Assembly: GCA_958453935.1 (NCBI GenBank)
Contig: CAUDZT010000042.1
Location: forward strand, 1-20,111
Direction: 5' to 3'
Length of the DNA: 20,111 nt
Source: an uncultured Collinsella sp.
Lineage (GTDB): Bacteria; Actinomycetota; Coriobacteriia; Coriobacteriales; Coriobacteriaceae
Shown here one piece after another: positions 1-7,109 of the stretch. The number at the start of each line of letters is the position of its first letter. The first letter of the stretch is position 1. The position numbers and the translations under genes were made by a program. Under the pieces are notes generated by a model that saw only the letters and a program-made list of their open reading frames with translations, was not told the origin of the DNA and made no database searches.

Positions 1-1683
1 GCCGGGCTGATCCGGGGTGACCGGATCGGTGGCAAGAGCATCCTTGGCGTAAGTGATGGACACCTTGAGGCCGTTGGTCTCGGTGTTCAGGTCGCTCGGG
101 GTGAAGGGCTCGTCAAAGTTTCCGGCCTTCTGATAGGCGCGCATCTCCTGGAGCAGGGCCTTGCACTTGACGTAGGTGTTCTCGGTGGCAGCCTTGCCGG
201 CCTTGTTGGCCAGAGCGGTGCGGCCCTCGGTGGTCGTCTCGGCCAGCATGGCGGCGTCGACTTCCTTGTTCTGTTCGATGAGCTCGTTCTGGAGTGCATC
301 GAGGTAGGAGCGGACGCTGATACCAAGGGTATCGGGATTCTCAAAGCAGAGGGAGCTGATGTCCATGAGGACGTAGTTGATGGAGTTCTCGGGCTCCTCG
401 TTGTTCACGATGTCCGTCTCTTTGCAGTGGTCGAAGGAGACGGTCTGGTCGCTGAAATACGGGCTAACCTCGGTAATCAGCGCGGAGTAGAAGGGGATGG
501 CGACGGAGTACGCGGCGCGGGAGAGCATTTCCCACTGGATTGTTGCAACCTGGGGATCAAGACCGTTGCGAACCTGGAAGACGTGAATCTCGGTGTTGCG
601 CTCGGTGCCGATGGCATAGGCACCGTCAGTGTTGGCGTTAAGGCCCGGGGTATTCTCGCCACGGTTACCGAGAGAGCGAATCATCTCAAAGGTAGTCCAG
701 TCTTTCTTTCCGGGCTGGAAGAACAGCGGCTGCATCTCGTGGACCAAGGCGCCGGTCGTGGCGCGAGCCTCTTCGCGCTCGTCCTTGACGATCTCGTAGT
801 CGGTGCCCTCTTGGAGCTCGTTGCCAAAGTAGTTACGGCCCTGGACGTAGCGGGTCCACTGGTGCATACCGGAATTCTGAATGGTCTCGCCATAGGTTGC
901 GGCGACGTCGAACTTGCCGTCGGTGTACTCGGCAAAGCCCTTCTCCTTAGGCATGGACTCGATGCCCTCGGAGTGCAGGCAGTTCTCGGGGTCGTTGAGG
1001 TCGACATCGTAGTTGAGGTTGCCGATGTTGGGGTTGATCGAGGCGACGTCGTCGGCGAGCTTCATGCCGATCCACTGGTGACCGGAAAGCGCGGCAAATA
1101 GCCAGGTCTCGTTGTTGTCGGCGATGATGATCTGGTCGTTGGAGCAGACGCCCTGCTTGTCAATCAGGCTGCCGAGGAGCTCGACGCCCTCGCGGGCCGT
1201 GGCGCTCTCGCCCAGGATGACGCTGGCGTAGTTGTACTCGCCGATGCCGGTTTTAGTCAGGGGGTCTGCTGTCTCGGCATCTGCATTCATACTGGTGCTT
1301 AGCGTGGCGGAGCAGGATACGCCCTTCTCGTTGATGCCTGCTTCAGAGTAGGCATCCCAGCGGTTGTCCCACTGGGAGGGATGGTCGCGTACATAGGTGT
1401 AGCGATACGTGGTCTTGGTCGAGGTGTACATGAACGAAGACTCGTCCGAGCTGTACGTATGTCCCGGGCCGTGAGAGGGCTCAATGCCAAAGTGCTTAAG
1501 ATAGCGCGGGCCATAGTCCTCGGAACGGCCGTAGTACGTGTTGCCGTCGGCCGTAAGGTTTTTGCCCATGTAGACCTGCGTGCAAGCGAGTGCAGAGGTC
1601 GGCATGGACATGATGGTTGCAGCTCCAAATGCAAGGCCTATGCCAAGCTTCTTGAGCGCGTTGACGGGGCGAGTTTTCCTCAT
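1..1683 (-). CDS. Secreted C69-family dipeptidase (partial, C-terminus off the left edge)
   Basis: An open frame of 561 codons runs from ATG at 1683 to the window edge with no stop. The first 33 residues form a signal peptide: a basic start (MRKTRPVNALKK), a hydrophobic core and a TSALA cleavage site. The next residues, CTQVYMGKNLTADG, match the start of mature peptidase family C69 (PepD), Ntn hydrolases whose N-terminal Cys is the nucleophile, so Cys34 is the predicted catalytic residue. Also typical are YYGRSEDYG (51-58 region), NEKGVSCSAT, and the AGINEKG and WLFAALSGHQW blocks. The C-terminal part visible here is alpha-helical and charged, then becomes Pro-rich (DPVTPDQPG), suggesting a linker to a further domain or wall anchor outside the window. 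GGGAGG lies 4-9 bases before the ATG. Expected role: extracellular dipeptide cleavage in peptide nutrition. Family confident; exact substrate unknown. Confidence 0.9.
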   Translation of the reverse strand, partial: MRKTRPVNALKKLGIGLAFGAATIMSMPTSALACTQVYMGKNLTADGNTYYGRSEDYGPRYLKHFGIEPSHGPGHTYSSDESSFMYTSTKTTYRYTYVRDHPSQWDNRWDAYSEAGINEKGVSCSATLSTSMNADAETADPLTKTGIGEYNYASVILGESATAREGVELLGSLIDKQGVCSNDQIIIADNNETWLFAALSGHQWIGMKLADDVASINPNIGNLNYDVDLNDPENCLHSEGIESMPKEKGFAEYTDGKFDVAATYGETIQNSGMHQWTRYVQGRNYFGNELQEGTDYEIVKDEREEARATTGALVHEMQPLFFQPGKKDWTTFEMIRSLGNRGENTPGLNANTDGAYAIGTERNTEIHVFQVRNGLDPQVATIQWEMLSRAAYSVAIPFYSALITEVSPYFSDQTVSFDHCKETDIVNNEEPENSINYVLMDISSLCFENPDTLGISVRSYLDALQNELIEQNKEVDAAMLAETTTEGRTALANKAGKAATENTYVKCKALLQEMRAYQKAGNFDEPFTPSDLNTETNGLKVSITYAKDALATDPVTPDQPG

Positions 1684-1702
1684 TTTCCCTCCCAGCGTGC
1701 GA

Positions 1703-1726
1703 AAGCCCTCTGTCGCCAGAGGGCTT
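1703..1726 (-). promoter_or_regulatory. Perfect hairpin in the dipeptidase mRNA leader
   Basis: A perfect 10-bp inverted repeat (1703-1712 with 1717-1726, loop of 4) lies about 20 bases before the start codon, just upstream of the ribosome binding site. There is no long U-run on the minus-strand side, so it is not a standard terminator. It may stabilise the mRNA 5' end or act as an attenuator; the role is inferred. Confidence 0.55.
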
Positions 1727-1920
1727 CAGCCAATAAAGACACCTCATTAGCGTAACGAACTGGAAACAATATTCATCTATGAAAGAAACTTACTCGATAA
1801 GCGTGATGAAATATGCGATGAGCGGTTAATCGTACTCAGTTTGCAGCTTTACTTTAATAAAGACGCCCTGTAATTACTGTAGCCGAATAAAGTAGCTGGG
1901 AATGCCCGAAATGAAAATCC

Positions 1921-1951
1921 CCCGCTGTTTGACGAATGCATAAACAGCGGG
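1921..1951 (-). terminator. Terminator of the lipid kinase / small membrane protein operon
   Basis: A perfect 10-bp stem (1921-1930 with 1942-1951) with an 11-base loop begins 38 bases after the stop of the 30-residue ORF. On the minus strand it is followed by GGATTTTCATTT, a moderately U-rich tail, as expected of an intrinsic terminator. Confidence 0.7.
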
Positions 1952-1989
1952 AGAGGCGATAACTGGATGAATATCATACCAATGTGGAT

Positions 1990-2082
1990 TTACTTCTTTC
2001 GGCGGTGAATCACGTTGATGGCGTAACCGACGAGCATGGCCAAGACGATGACAATAAAGCCGATCAGGGGATTGTCGTTCAT
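1990..2082 (-). CDS. 30-residue single-span membrane protein, coupled to the lipid kinase
   Basis: ATG at 2082 opens a 30-residue frame ending TAA at 1990-1992. The product starts MNDNPLIG, continues with a hydrophobic stretch of about 17 residues (FIVIVLAMLVGYAINVI, residues 9-25) and ends HRRKK. That is one membrane helix followed by a positive tail, predicting a cytoplasmic C-terminus. The Shine-Dalgarno sequence GGAGG overlaps the stop codon of the upstream lipid kinase (TAGGAGG at 2088-2094), and only 9 bases separate the two genes, which strongly suggests translational coupling. A terminator hairpin follows 38 bases after the stop. I recognise no named family. Because it shares its operon with a membrane-lipid kinase, it could be a membrane partner or regulator of that enzyme, but this is inference only. 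Confidence 0.7.
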   Translation of the reverse strand: MNDNPLIGFIVIVLAMLVGYAINVIHRRKK

Positions 2083-2091
2083 GGGGTCCTC

Positions 2092-3009
2092 CTATTTTCC
2101 GAGCGGTGAGAATTCGTCGACGATGAGGTCGAGGCATTGCGGAAGCGCGCGGGCTCCAAAGACGCCCGAATTGCTGGAGATAATCTCGCCATCGAACTGC
2201 ATGCCCAGCGACGGGGTGCAGGTGATCTTGGCTTCCTTGGTCTGGATGATCTTGAACTGCGGGCGCCCGAGTACCTTGCCGGCGGGGTCAAGCGCAGCGG
2301 TGATCACAGTAGGCAGCAGCTGCACGGTGCGCACGGGTTCGATGACCGCAATATCGACCATGCCATCGTTCATGCGGCAGTCGGGGAACAGGTTGATGTC
2401 GTTTTGAATGACCGAGGTATTGCCCGCCATGCAGCAGATGCCGTCGAGCTCCTCGACAATGCCATCGTGCTCAATGGTAAAGTGCGCCACCGTGGGATTG
2501 GGCGTGGCGAGTGCGGAGAGGAAGTAGGCGATCTCGCCGATGTCGTTTTTGGTGGGGGCGGCCTTCATCATGATCTCGGCGTCGAAGCCCGAGCCGGCGA
2601 TGATGATGAAGCCGTGTCGCTTCTCGTTGCCGTTCTCGTCGAGCCAAAAGAGCTCGCCCATGTCCACTTTGACCGTGCGGCCGGCGCGGCATGCCTTGGC
2701 AAGCGCCGCCGCCTCGGGGGCATTGCCGATATTGTTAAAGAACAGGCAGGCCGTACCGGAGGGGAAGACGAGCGTGGGGACGCCGCAGCCGCGCATCTGG
2801 TCGAGCACGTTGGAGACGGTGCCGTCGCCGCCCGAGACGACCACGCGGTCGAACTCGCGAACGTCTGCCACGGCGTCCTCGGGCTCCATGCCATCGCCGA
2901 TAAAGCGCATCACGACCTCGTCGCCGCCCTGTGCGAGGGCGTGCGTGAATGCGTAGATTTCATCTGAGCTGGGACCCGATGCCGGGTTGTGGATGATAAG
3001 GCAGCGCAT
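2092..3009 (-). CDS. Diacylglycerol kinase-like lipid kinase (DagK/YegS/BmrU family)
   Basis: The product has 305 residues, the usual size for this family. It has an N-terminal HNPASG (7-12), the nucleotide-binding loop VVVSGGDGTVSNVL (56-69), the second loop PSGTA (83-87), and a C-terminal domain with DGMVDI (215-220) and the FDGE motif (272-275) typical of the second domain of these kinases. They phosphorylate diacylglycerol or related lipids at the inner membrane face to recycle lipids. One oddity is that the second loop continues as CLFFNN, where family members usually have an N-D pair after GT-x. The start at 3009 is chosen because MRCLIIHNPASG is a standard family beginning; the ribosome site before it is weak (GGGAA). 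It is divergent from the RNase D gene and coupled to the small membrane protein downstream. Substrate is not determined by the sequence. Confidence 0.88.
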   Translation of the reverse strand: MRCLIIHNPASGPSSDEIYAFTHALAQGGDEVVMRFIGDGMEPEDAVADVREFDRVVVSGGDGTVSNVLDQMRGCGVPTLVFPSGTACLFFNNIGNAPEAAALAKACRAGRTVKVDMGELFWLDENGNEKRHGFIIIAGSGFDAEIMMKAAPTKNDIGEIAYFLSALATPNPTVAHFTIEHDGIVEELDGICCMAGNTSVIQNDINLFPDCRMNDGMVDIAVIEPVRTVQLLPTVITAALDPAGKVLGRPQFKIIQTKEAKITCTPSLGMQFDGEIISSNSGVFGARALPQCLDLIVDEFSPLGK

Positions 3010-3039
3010 ACTTACGTTCCCGTTCTGTGACTAACCGAG

Positions 3040-3045
3040 TATAGT
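3040..3045 (+). promoter_or_regulatory. Possible -10 box for the RNase D gene
   Basis: TATAGT at 3040-3045 lies in the 60-100 base divergent gap between the lipid kinase and RNase D. The hexamer 17 bases upstream (TTCCCG) is a poor -35, so this is tentative. Confidence 0.3.
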
Positions 3046-3107
3046 TGTAAGGCAATGCCGATATCCTACCCGTGTTTTTCGGGCCTAACCTTATTCGATG
3101 GGTTGAT

Positions 3108-4241
3108 ATGTACATTTCCACACATCAGGCTCTGCTCGACTTTTGTCAGCGCGCCCGCGAGTTCGACGCGATTGCCGTCGATACCGAGTTTTTGCGCGAG
3201 CGCACGTTCCACCCGCGCCTGTGCTTGGTTCAGATTGCCACCCCTGCCGAGAGCGTCGCGGTCGATCCTCTGGTGATCGACGACCTATCGCCGCTGGCCG
3301 AGCTTATGGGCGATGAGAGCGTGACCAAGGTATTTCACGCCTGCTCGCAGGATATGGAGGTTATGCTCCATACCGTGGGCGTGCTGCCGCGTCCCATTTT
3401 TGACACGCAGGTGGCCGCCGCCTTTTTGGGCGAGCGCCAGCAGATTTCCTACGGCGCGCTCGTGCAGACGTTTTGCGGTGTCTCATTGCCCAAGACCGAG
3501 TCACTGACCGATTGGTCGCGCCGCCCGCTGACCGACAAACAGATCGAGTACGCGATCGATGACGTCAAGTATCTGATCGTTGCCTATACCGAGATGATGA
3601 GTCGCCTGCGCGAGCTGGGCCGGGTGGACTGGGTGCTCGATGAGCTGCGTCCGCTGGCCGACGAGTCGCATTATCGCGCCGATCGTCACGAGGCGTTCCG
3701 CAAGGTCAAACGTATCAATTCGTGTAGTCGTCACCAACTGGGTATCGCGCGCGAGCTCGCCGCCTGGCGCGAGGACCGCGCCGAGCGCCGCAACATCCCG
3801 CGCAAGTGGGTCATGTCCGACGATACGCTGCTGGCGCTCGTCAAGCGCAATCCCGTGCGCGTCGAGGAGTTCCGCAGCATCCGCGGCACCGATCAGCTGG
3901 GGGAGCGCGACGTGGACGGCGCGTTGATGGCCATCAAGCGCGGCGCGAGCTGCCCGCACGACCGCCTGCCGCTCATGGTGCGCGGGCATCGCCAGATTTC
4001 GCCGGAGTTGGAGAGCGTGACCGACCTTATGTATGCGCTTATTCGCTTGGTTGCCGAGCGCTCGGGCGTAGCGACCTCGGTCATTGCCTCGCGCGATGAC
4101 CTGGCCGACTATATTGAGCATCCCGAGCAGAGTCCCCTGCGCGAAGGCTGGCGCTTTGAGCTTGTGGGCTCGCGCCTGGACGATCTGCTTTCCGGCAACA
4201 TGGGCCTCACCGTGAAGGACGGAAAGATTGAGTTGTTATAG
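3108..4241 (+). CDS. rnd: Ribonuclease D (DEDDy 3'-5' exoribonuclease with HRDC domain)
   Basis: A 377-residue product starting MYISTHQALLDFC. The DEDDy exonuclease motifs are in order: DTEFLRE (Asp25, Glu27), HACSQDME (Asp82) and YAIDD (Tyr148, Asp152). An HRDC-like helical region follows at about 203-278 (ARELAAWREDRAERRNIP through IRG), then a second helical C-terminal domain, so the architecture is that of RNase D, which trims tRNA and other RNA 3' ends. The same frame is open back to a GTG at 3072 that would add 12 residues; I prefer ATG 3108 because it matches the normal family start and has a GGG 6 bases before it, while GTG 3072 has no ribosome site. It is followed 8 bases later by a perfect hairpin. 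Confidence 0.9.
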   Translation: MYISTHQALLDFCQRAREFDAIAVDTEFLRERTFHPRLCLVQIATPAESVAVDPLVIDDLSPLAELMGDESVTKVFHACSQDMEVMLHTVGVLPRPIFDTQVAAAFLGERQQISYGALVQTFCGVSLPKTESLTDWSRRPLTDKQIEYAIDDVKYLIVAYTEMMSRLRELGRVDWVLDELRPLADESHYRADRHEAFRKVKRINSCSRHQLGIARELAAWREDRAERRNIPRKWVMSDDTLLALVKRNPVRVEEFRSIRGTDQLGERDVDGALMAIKRGASCPHDRLPLMVRGHRQISPELESVTDLMYALIRLVAERSGVATSVIASRDDLADYIEHPEQSPLREGWRFELVGSRLDDLLSGNMGLTVKDGKIELL

Positions 4242-4249
4242 GTATATAG

Positions 4250-4275
4250 TTACGCGGTTTTACCAAACCGCGTAA
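4250..4275 (+). terminator. Hairpin after RNase D
   Basis: A perfect 11-bp stem (4250-4260 with 4265-4275) with a 4-base loop (TACC) starts 8 bases after the RNase D stop. It has no U-run after it, so it may act as an mRNA 3' end stabiliser or a U-poor terminator. Confidence 0.55.
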
Positions 4276-4289
4276 CAGCTCGACGCTGC

Positions 4290-4387
4290 AAACGGCCGAG
4301 AGCGGCAATCTGACGTTCAATCGTCGCTCGCGTACCAAAGTACGCGTCGCTTCTCTTTCACGTCACCTTGCTCGCTCTCGGCCGTTT
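4290..4387. repeat. Nested palindrome (15-bp outer arms) between RNase D and the zinc peptidase
   Basis: The outer arms 4290-4304 and 4373-4387 are perfectly complementary over 15 bp. Inside are a 6-bp pairing (4311-4316 with 4360-4365) and a perfect 7-bp hairpin with a CAAA loop (4329-4335 with 4340-4346). The whole 98-bp element can therefore fold into one branched stem. A short TTTT run follows at 4385-4388. It may be a terminator, a processed mRNA 3' structure or a dispersed intergenic repeat. Confidence 0.75.
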
Positions 4388-4438
4388 TCGCTGACAATGC
4401 CTAAACATCGATGCTGACTTGCCTGCTGGGCGAGTGGG

Positions 4439-4444
4439 TAGAAT
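4439..4444 (+). promoter_or_regulatory. Possible -10 box for the zinc peptidase gene
   Basis: TAGAAT lies 35 bases before the start codon, in the only spacer left between the palindrome and the gene. No clear TTGACA-like -35 is present, so support is weak. Confidence 0.3.
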
Positions 4445-4479
4445 GCCTCCAACGTGTAACTCGATTTGGAGGAATTCGC

Positions 4480-5184
4480 ATGCCCTATTACTATGGATAC
4501 GGCTTTGGTATCGACCCGCTGTACCTGCTGGTTGTTCTTGTTTGTACAGTGCTTGGCCTTGCTGCGCAGAGCTATATCAACTCGACGTACAAGACCTGGT
4601 CCAAGGTTCGCTCGGACGGCGACACGGGTGCCACGGTCGCTCGCCGCATGCTCGACGCCAACGGTTGCAACGCCGTGGGCATCAAGGGTGTCGCCGGTGA
4701 GCTCACCGACCATTACAACCCGCAGGATAACAACCTGTATCTGTCGGATTCCAACCGTTCGGGCGGCTCGGTCGCAAGCGTTGCTGTCGCTTGCCACGAG
4801 GCAGGCCATGCCGCGCAGCGTCAAAGCGGTTACGCCATGATGAAGGTACGCACCGCCTTGGTCCCCGTCGTCAACTTTACCCAGAACACCTGGACGATCG
4901 TGCTGCTCATGGGCCTGTTTATGAACATAGCAGGGCTCACGACCCTCGCGCTGATCTTCTTCTCGTTTAGCGTGCTATTCCAGCTGGTTACGCTGCCGGT
5001 CGAGATCGATGCCAGCCGACGTGCCGTGGCGTATATTGAGCAGTCGGGTATGAGCTCCAAGCAGGTCAACGGTGCCAAGAAGGTGTTGACGGCAGCTGCG
5101 CTCACCTACGTGGCCGCGGCGCTCACCTCGATTATTCAGCTGCTCTACCTTATGGCTCGCTACAACAGAAACTCCAACCGATAA
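4480..5184 (+). CDS. Membrane zinc metallopeptidase (YugP-like)
   Basis: A 234-residue product starting MPYYYGYGFGIDPLYLL. It has an N-terminal membrane helix (about 14-31), the zinc motif HEAGH (106-110) inside VACHEAGHAAQ, long hydrophobic segments at about 125-172 and 203-225, and LPVEIDASRRA (172-182), whose Glu175 is the likely third zinc ligand. This layout matches the YugP/DUF232 family of membrane-embedded neutral zinc peptidases, whose substrates are mostly unknown. The start is fixed by GGAGG 8 bases before ATG 4480, although the frame is open further upstream. It is followed by a hairpin and then xseA in the same direction. The family call is firm; the biological role is not known from sequence. 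Confidence 0.88.
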   Translation: MPYYYGYGFGIDPLYLLVVLVCTVLGLAAQSYINSTYKTWSKVRSDGDTGATVARRMLDANGCNAVGIKGVAGELTDHYNPQDNNLYLSDSNRSGGSVASVAVACHEAGHAAQRQSGYAMMKVRTALVPVVNFTQNTWTIVLLMGLFMNIAGLTTLALIFFSFSVLFQLVTLPVEIDASRRAVAYIEQSGMSSKQVNGAKKVLTAAALTYVAAALTSIIQLLYLMARYNRNSNR

Positions 5185-5200
5185 CAAATGGGACCGACGG

Positions 5201-5230
5201 GCGCCGTGGGGATTTGTGTCCCCGCGGCGC
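5201..5230 (+). terminator. Hairpin between the zinc peptidase and xseA
   Basis: A 12-bp GC-rich stem with one T-G wobble (5201-5212 with 5219-5230) and a 6-base loop lies 16 bases after the peptidase stop. There is no U-run; it probably separates the two transcripts. TACTAT at 5232-5237 could be a -10 for xseA but has no good -35. Confidence 0.5.
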
Positions 5231-5272
5231 TGTACTATGTGTTGGACTTGAATTAGCGCAGGGCCGGAGCCC

Positions 5273-6751
5273 ATGTGCACGATGACGAAAGGGGGCTGCG
5301 TGGCAGGCTGGAATCTAACCGGCAACGCCGTTTCCGCCGAGTTCGACGGATCGGACGAGCAGGAGCGCAAAGAGCTCAGCGTGAGCCAAGCGGTGGAGAT
5401 CGCCGCCGGCGCGCTCGATGCCATTCCGCAGCTGAGCGTTTTGGGTGAGGTCACTGGTTTCCGCGGCCCCAATGCCCGAAGCGGCCACTGCTACTTCCAA
5501 ATCAAGGACGACTCGGCGGCCGTCGACTGCATCATTTGGAAGGGCGCCTATCTCAAGCGCACCTTCGATTTGCGCGATGGCATGCAGGTGAGCTTTAAGG
5601 GTAGCTTCAATCTCTACAAGCCTACGGGTCGCATGAGCTTCGTCGCCCGCTCGTTCTCGCTGGCGGGGGAGGGTTTGCTGCGTCAGCAGGTGGCTCAGTT
5701 GGCTGAAAAATTGCGTCGCGAGGGCCTGATGGACGAGGCGCGCAAACGTCGCATCCCAGTGTTTTGCTCGCGCGTGGCAGTCGTCACCTCGCTTTCGGGC
5801 GCCGTCATCGATGACGTCAAGCGCACACTGCGCCGTCGCAACCCGCTTGTCGAGCTTGTTTGCGTGGGTGCCAAGGTGCAGGGCGAGGGTGCGCCGGCAG
5901 AGCTTATTGAAGGCTTGCGCCGCGCCGCCGCCATTACGCCGGTGCCCGATTGCATTTTGCTCGTGCGTGGCGGTGGCTCCTTCGAAGACCTTATGACATT
6001 TAACGACGAAGGGCTCGCCCGTGCGGTGGCGGCCTGTCCCGTGCCCGTGGTGACGGGCATTGGGCATGAGCCCGATACCTCGATCTGCGACATGGTAAGC
6101 GACCGTCGCGCCTCCACGCCCACGGCGGCGGCCGAATCGGTGGCGCCGGCTATGACGGAGTTGGCCGATGTGCTCGGGGCGCGCCATCAGCGTCTGGGTG
6201 CCGCGATGGCATCGATGATTGGGTCGGCCCAGGTCGACCTGGAGATGCTCGATCAGCGCGGTCGCCGCGCCTGGGATACCTATACGGCCCGTCTGGGCGA
6301 TGCGCTCGATGCAGCCGCGTACCGCCCGTGCCTCAACGACCCAACGTTTATGGTCGAGCGTCGCGAGTCCGAGCTTGCCCTGACGGCCGATCGTCTGTCC
6401 GGCGCCATAACGCGTTCGGTTGGGACCTTCCGCTCCAACTTCGAGCGTCTGCCCGAACGCTTGGTCGCAAGCACCTCGGGGCTCGATGGCAAGCGCCATG
6501 CGATCACGCTTGCGAATTCCCGTCTGGAGCATCAGGGACGTACGATGCTCAATAAACCCGCGTCCGACCTGGGCCGTGCGGCAGCCTCGCTCGATGCCCT
6601 GTCGCCGCTCAAGGTGCTTGCCCGCGGCTATTCCATCGCGTACAGCGATGATGGTGTGGCTACAAGTGCCCAGACCTTTAAGCCGGGCGACGCCATCCGC
6701 GTGCGCATGGCGGACGGCAACGTGTCGGCAACCGTCAACGCGGTCGAGTAG
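5273..6751 (+). CDS. xseA: Exodeoxyribonuclease VII large subunit
   Basis: A product of up to 492 residues. An N-terminal OB-fold (GEVTGF ... GHCYFQIKD) is followed by the XseA catalytic domain with VVTSLSGAVIDDV, RGGGSFEDLMTFNDE and the signature GHEPDTSICDMVSDRRAS then TPTAAAE, a long helical C-terminal region and a terminal RGYSIAY block. With the small subunit it degrades single-stranded DNA to oligonucleotides in the cytoplasm, in mismatch repair and DNA damage processing. The N-terminus before the OB-fold is about 35-40 residues, longer than usual. ATG 5273 has GGAG only 3 bases away, while in-frame GTG 5300 is preceded by AAGGGGG and may be the true start. A 9-bp hairpin spans the stop codon, and xseB begins 42 bases on. 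Confidence 0.93.
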   Translation: MCTMTKGGCVAGWNLTGNAVSAEFDGSDEQERKELSVSQAVEIAAGALDAIPQLSVLGEVTGFRGPNARSGHCYFQIKDDSAAVDCIIWKGAYLKRTFDLRDGMQVSFKGSFNLYKPTGRMSFVARSFSLAGEGLLRQQVAQLAEKLRREGLMDEARKRRIPVFCSRVAVVTSLSGAVIDDVKRTLRRRNPLVELVCVGAKVQGEGAPAELIEGLRRAAAITPVPDCILLVRGGGSFEDLMTFNDEGLARAVAACPVPVVTGIGHEPDTSICDMVSDRRASTPTAAAESVAPAMTELADVLGARHQRLGAAMASMIGSAQVDLEMLDQRGRRAWDTYTARLGDALDAAAYRPCLNDPTFMVERRESELALTADRLSGAITRSVGTFRSNFERLPERLVASTSGLDGKRHAITLANSRLEHQGRTMLNKPASDLGRAAASLDALSPLKVLARGYSIAYSDDGVATSAQTFKPGDAIRVRMADGNVSATVNAVE

Positions 6752-6759
6752 ACCGCGTT
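6737..6759 (+). terminator. Hairpin spanning the xseA stop codon
   Basis: A perfect 9-bp stem (6737-6745 with 6751-6759) with a 5-base loop that contains the first two bases of the TAG stop (6749-6751). It is followed by T and CAC, so the U-run is minimal. It could reduce read-through into xseB or protect the xseA mRNA end. Confidence 0.5.
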
Positions 6760-6793
6760 TCACAGTGATAGACCCTTAGGAAAGGAAACAGAT

Positions 6794-7060
6794 ATGGCAG
6801 AGAAGACCCCGGTCGAGCAGCTTACGTACAAGCAGGCCTCGCAGGAGCTGGAGCTCATCATCCGCAGCCTGGAGTCGGGCGATATGGAGCTCGAGGAGTC
6901 GCTCGAGAGCTACACCCGCGGCGTCGAGCTCCTCAAGAGCCTGCGCACCCGCCTGTCCGATGCCGAGCAGAAGGTCTCGGTGCTCCTTAAGGACGTCGAC
7001 GGCAACGACGTGCTCGCCGACGGCGAAGCCGCCAACACCGACGACAGCCTCTCGTTCTAA
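6794..7060 (+). CDS. xseB: Exodeoxyribonuclease VII small subunit
   Basis: An 88-residue product with the family core: LTYKQASQELELIIRSLESG (10-29), then MELEESLESYTRGVELL (31-47) and a coiled region LRTRLSDAEQKVSVLL (51-66), followed by an acidic tail (ADGEAANTDDSLSF). XseB binds the large subunit as several copies and is needed for nuclease activity. The start is supported by AAAGGAAA about 8 bases upstream of ATG 6794. It lies directly downstream of xseA as expected. Confidence 0.95.
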   Translation: MAEKTPVEQLTYKQASQELELIIRSLESGDMELEESLESYTRGVELLKSLRTRLSDAEQKVSVLLKDVDGNDVLADGEAANTDDSLSF

Positions 7061-7074
7061 CCATTCCGACCAAA

Positions 7075-7080
7075 TATAAT
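7075..7080 (+). promoter_or_regulatory. Consensus -10 box before the HIT gene
   Basis: A perfect TATAAT at 7075-7080 stands 29 bases before the HIT start codon and 14 bases after xseB. The -35 region (TCGTTC) is poor. The box sits in the loop of a small 6-bp inverted repeat (7068-7073 with 7085-7090). The position gives a plausible short leader, so the HIT gene may have its own promoter. Confidence 0.4.
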
Positions 7081-7109
7081 CACCTTGGTCTGTGAGAAAG
7101 GAACCAACC

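Larger units (their letters stand above)
1684..1989. other. Intergenic region upstream of the dipeptidase gene
   Basis: This 306-bp gap is AT-richer than the genes around it. It holds the dipeptidase ribosome binding site, the leader hairpin at 1703-1726 and the terminator hairpin at 1921-1951 of the lipid kinase operon. A 9-bp direct repeat (AATAAAGAC) occurs at 1732-1740 and 1856-1864. The dipeptidase promoter should lie between about 1740 and 1900 on the minus strand, but I could not pick a convincing -35/-10 pair. I see no credible coding sequence. Confidence 0.6.

Noticed and set aside
427..1101. Plus-strand frame of 224 codons at the left edge
   Set aside because: It is antisense to the C69 dipeptidase, whose minus-strand frame runs unbroken with family motifs.
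5315..6763. Long open frame (482 codons) antisense to xseA
   Set aside because: It mirrors the codon bias of xseA, has no family motif, and its protein is an Arg/His/Gly-rich shadow. xseA has all its catalytic motifs.
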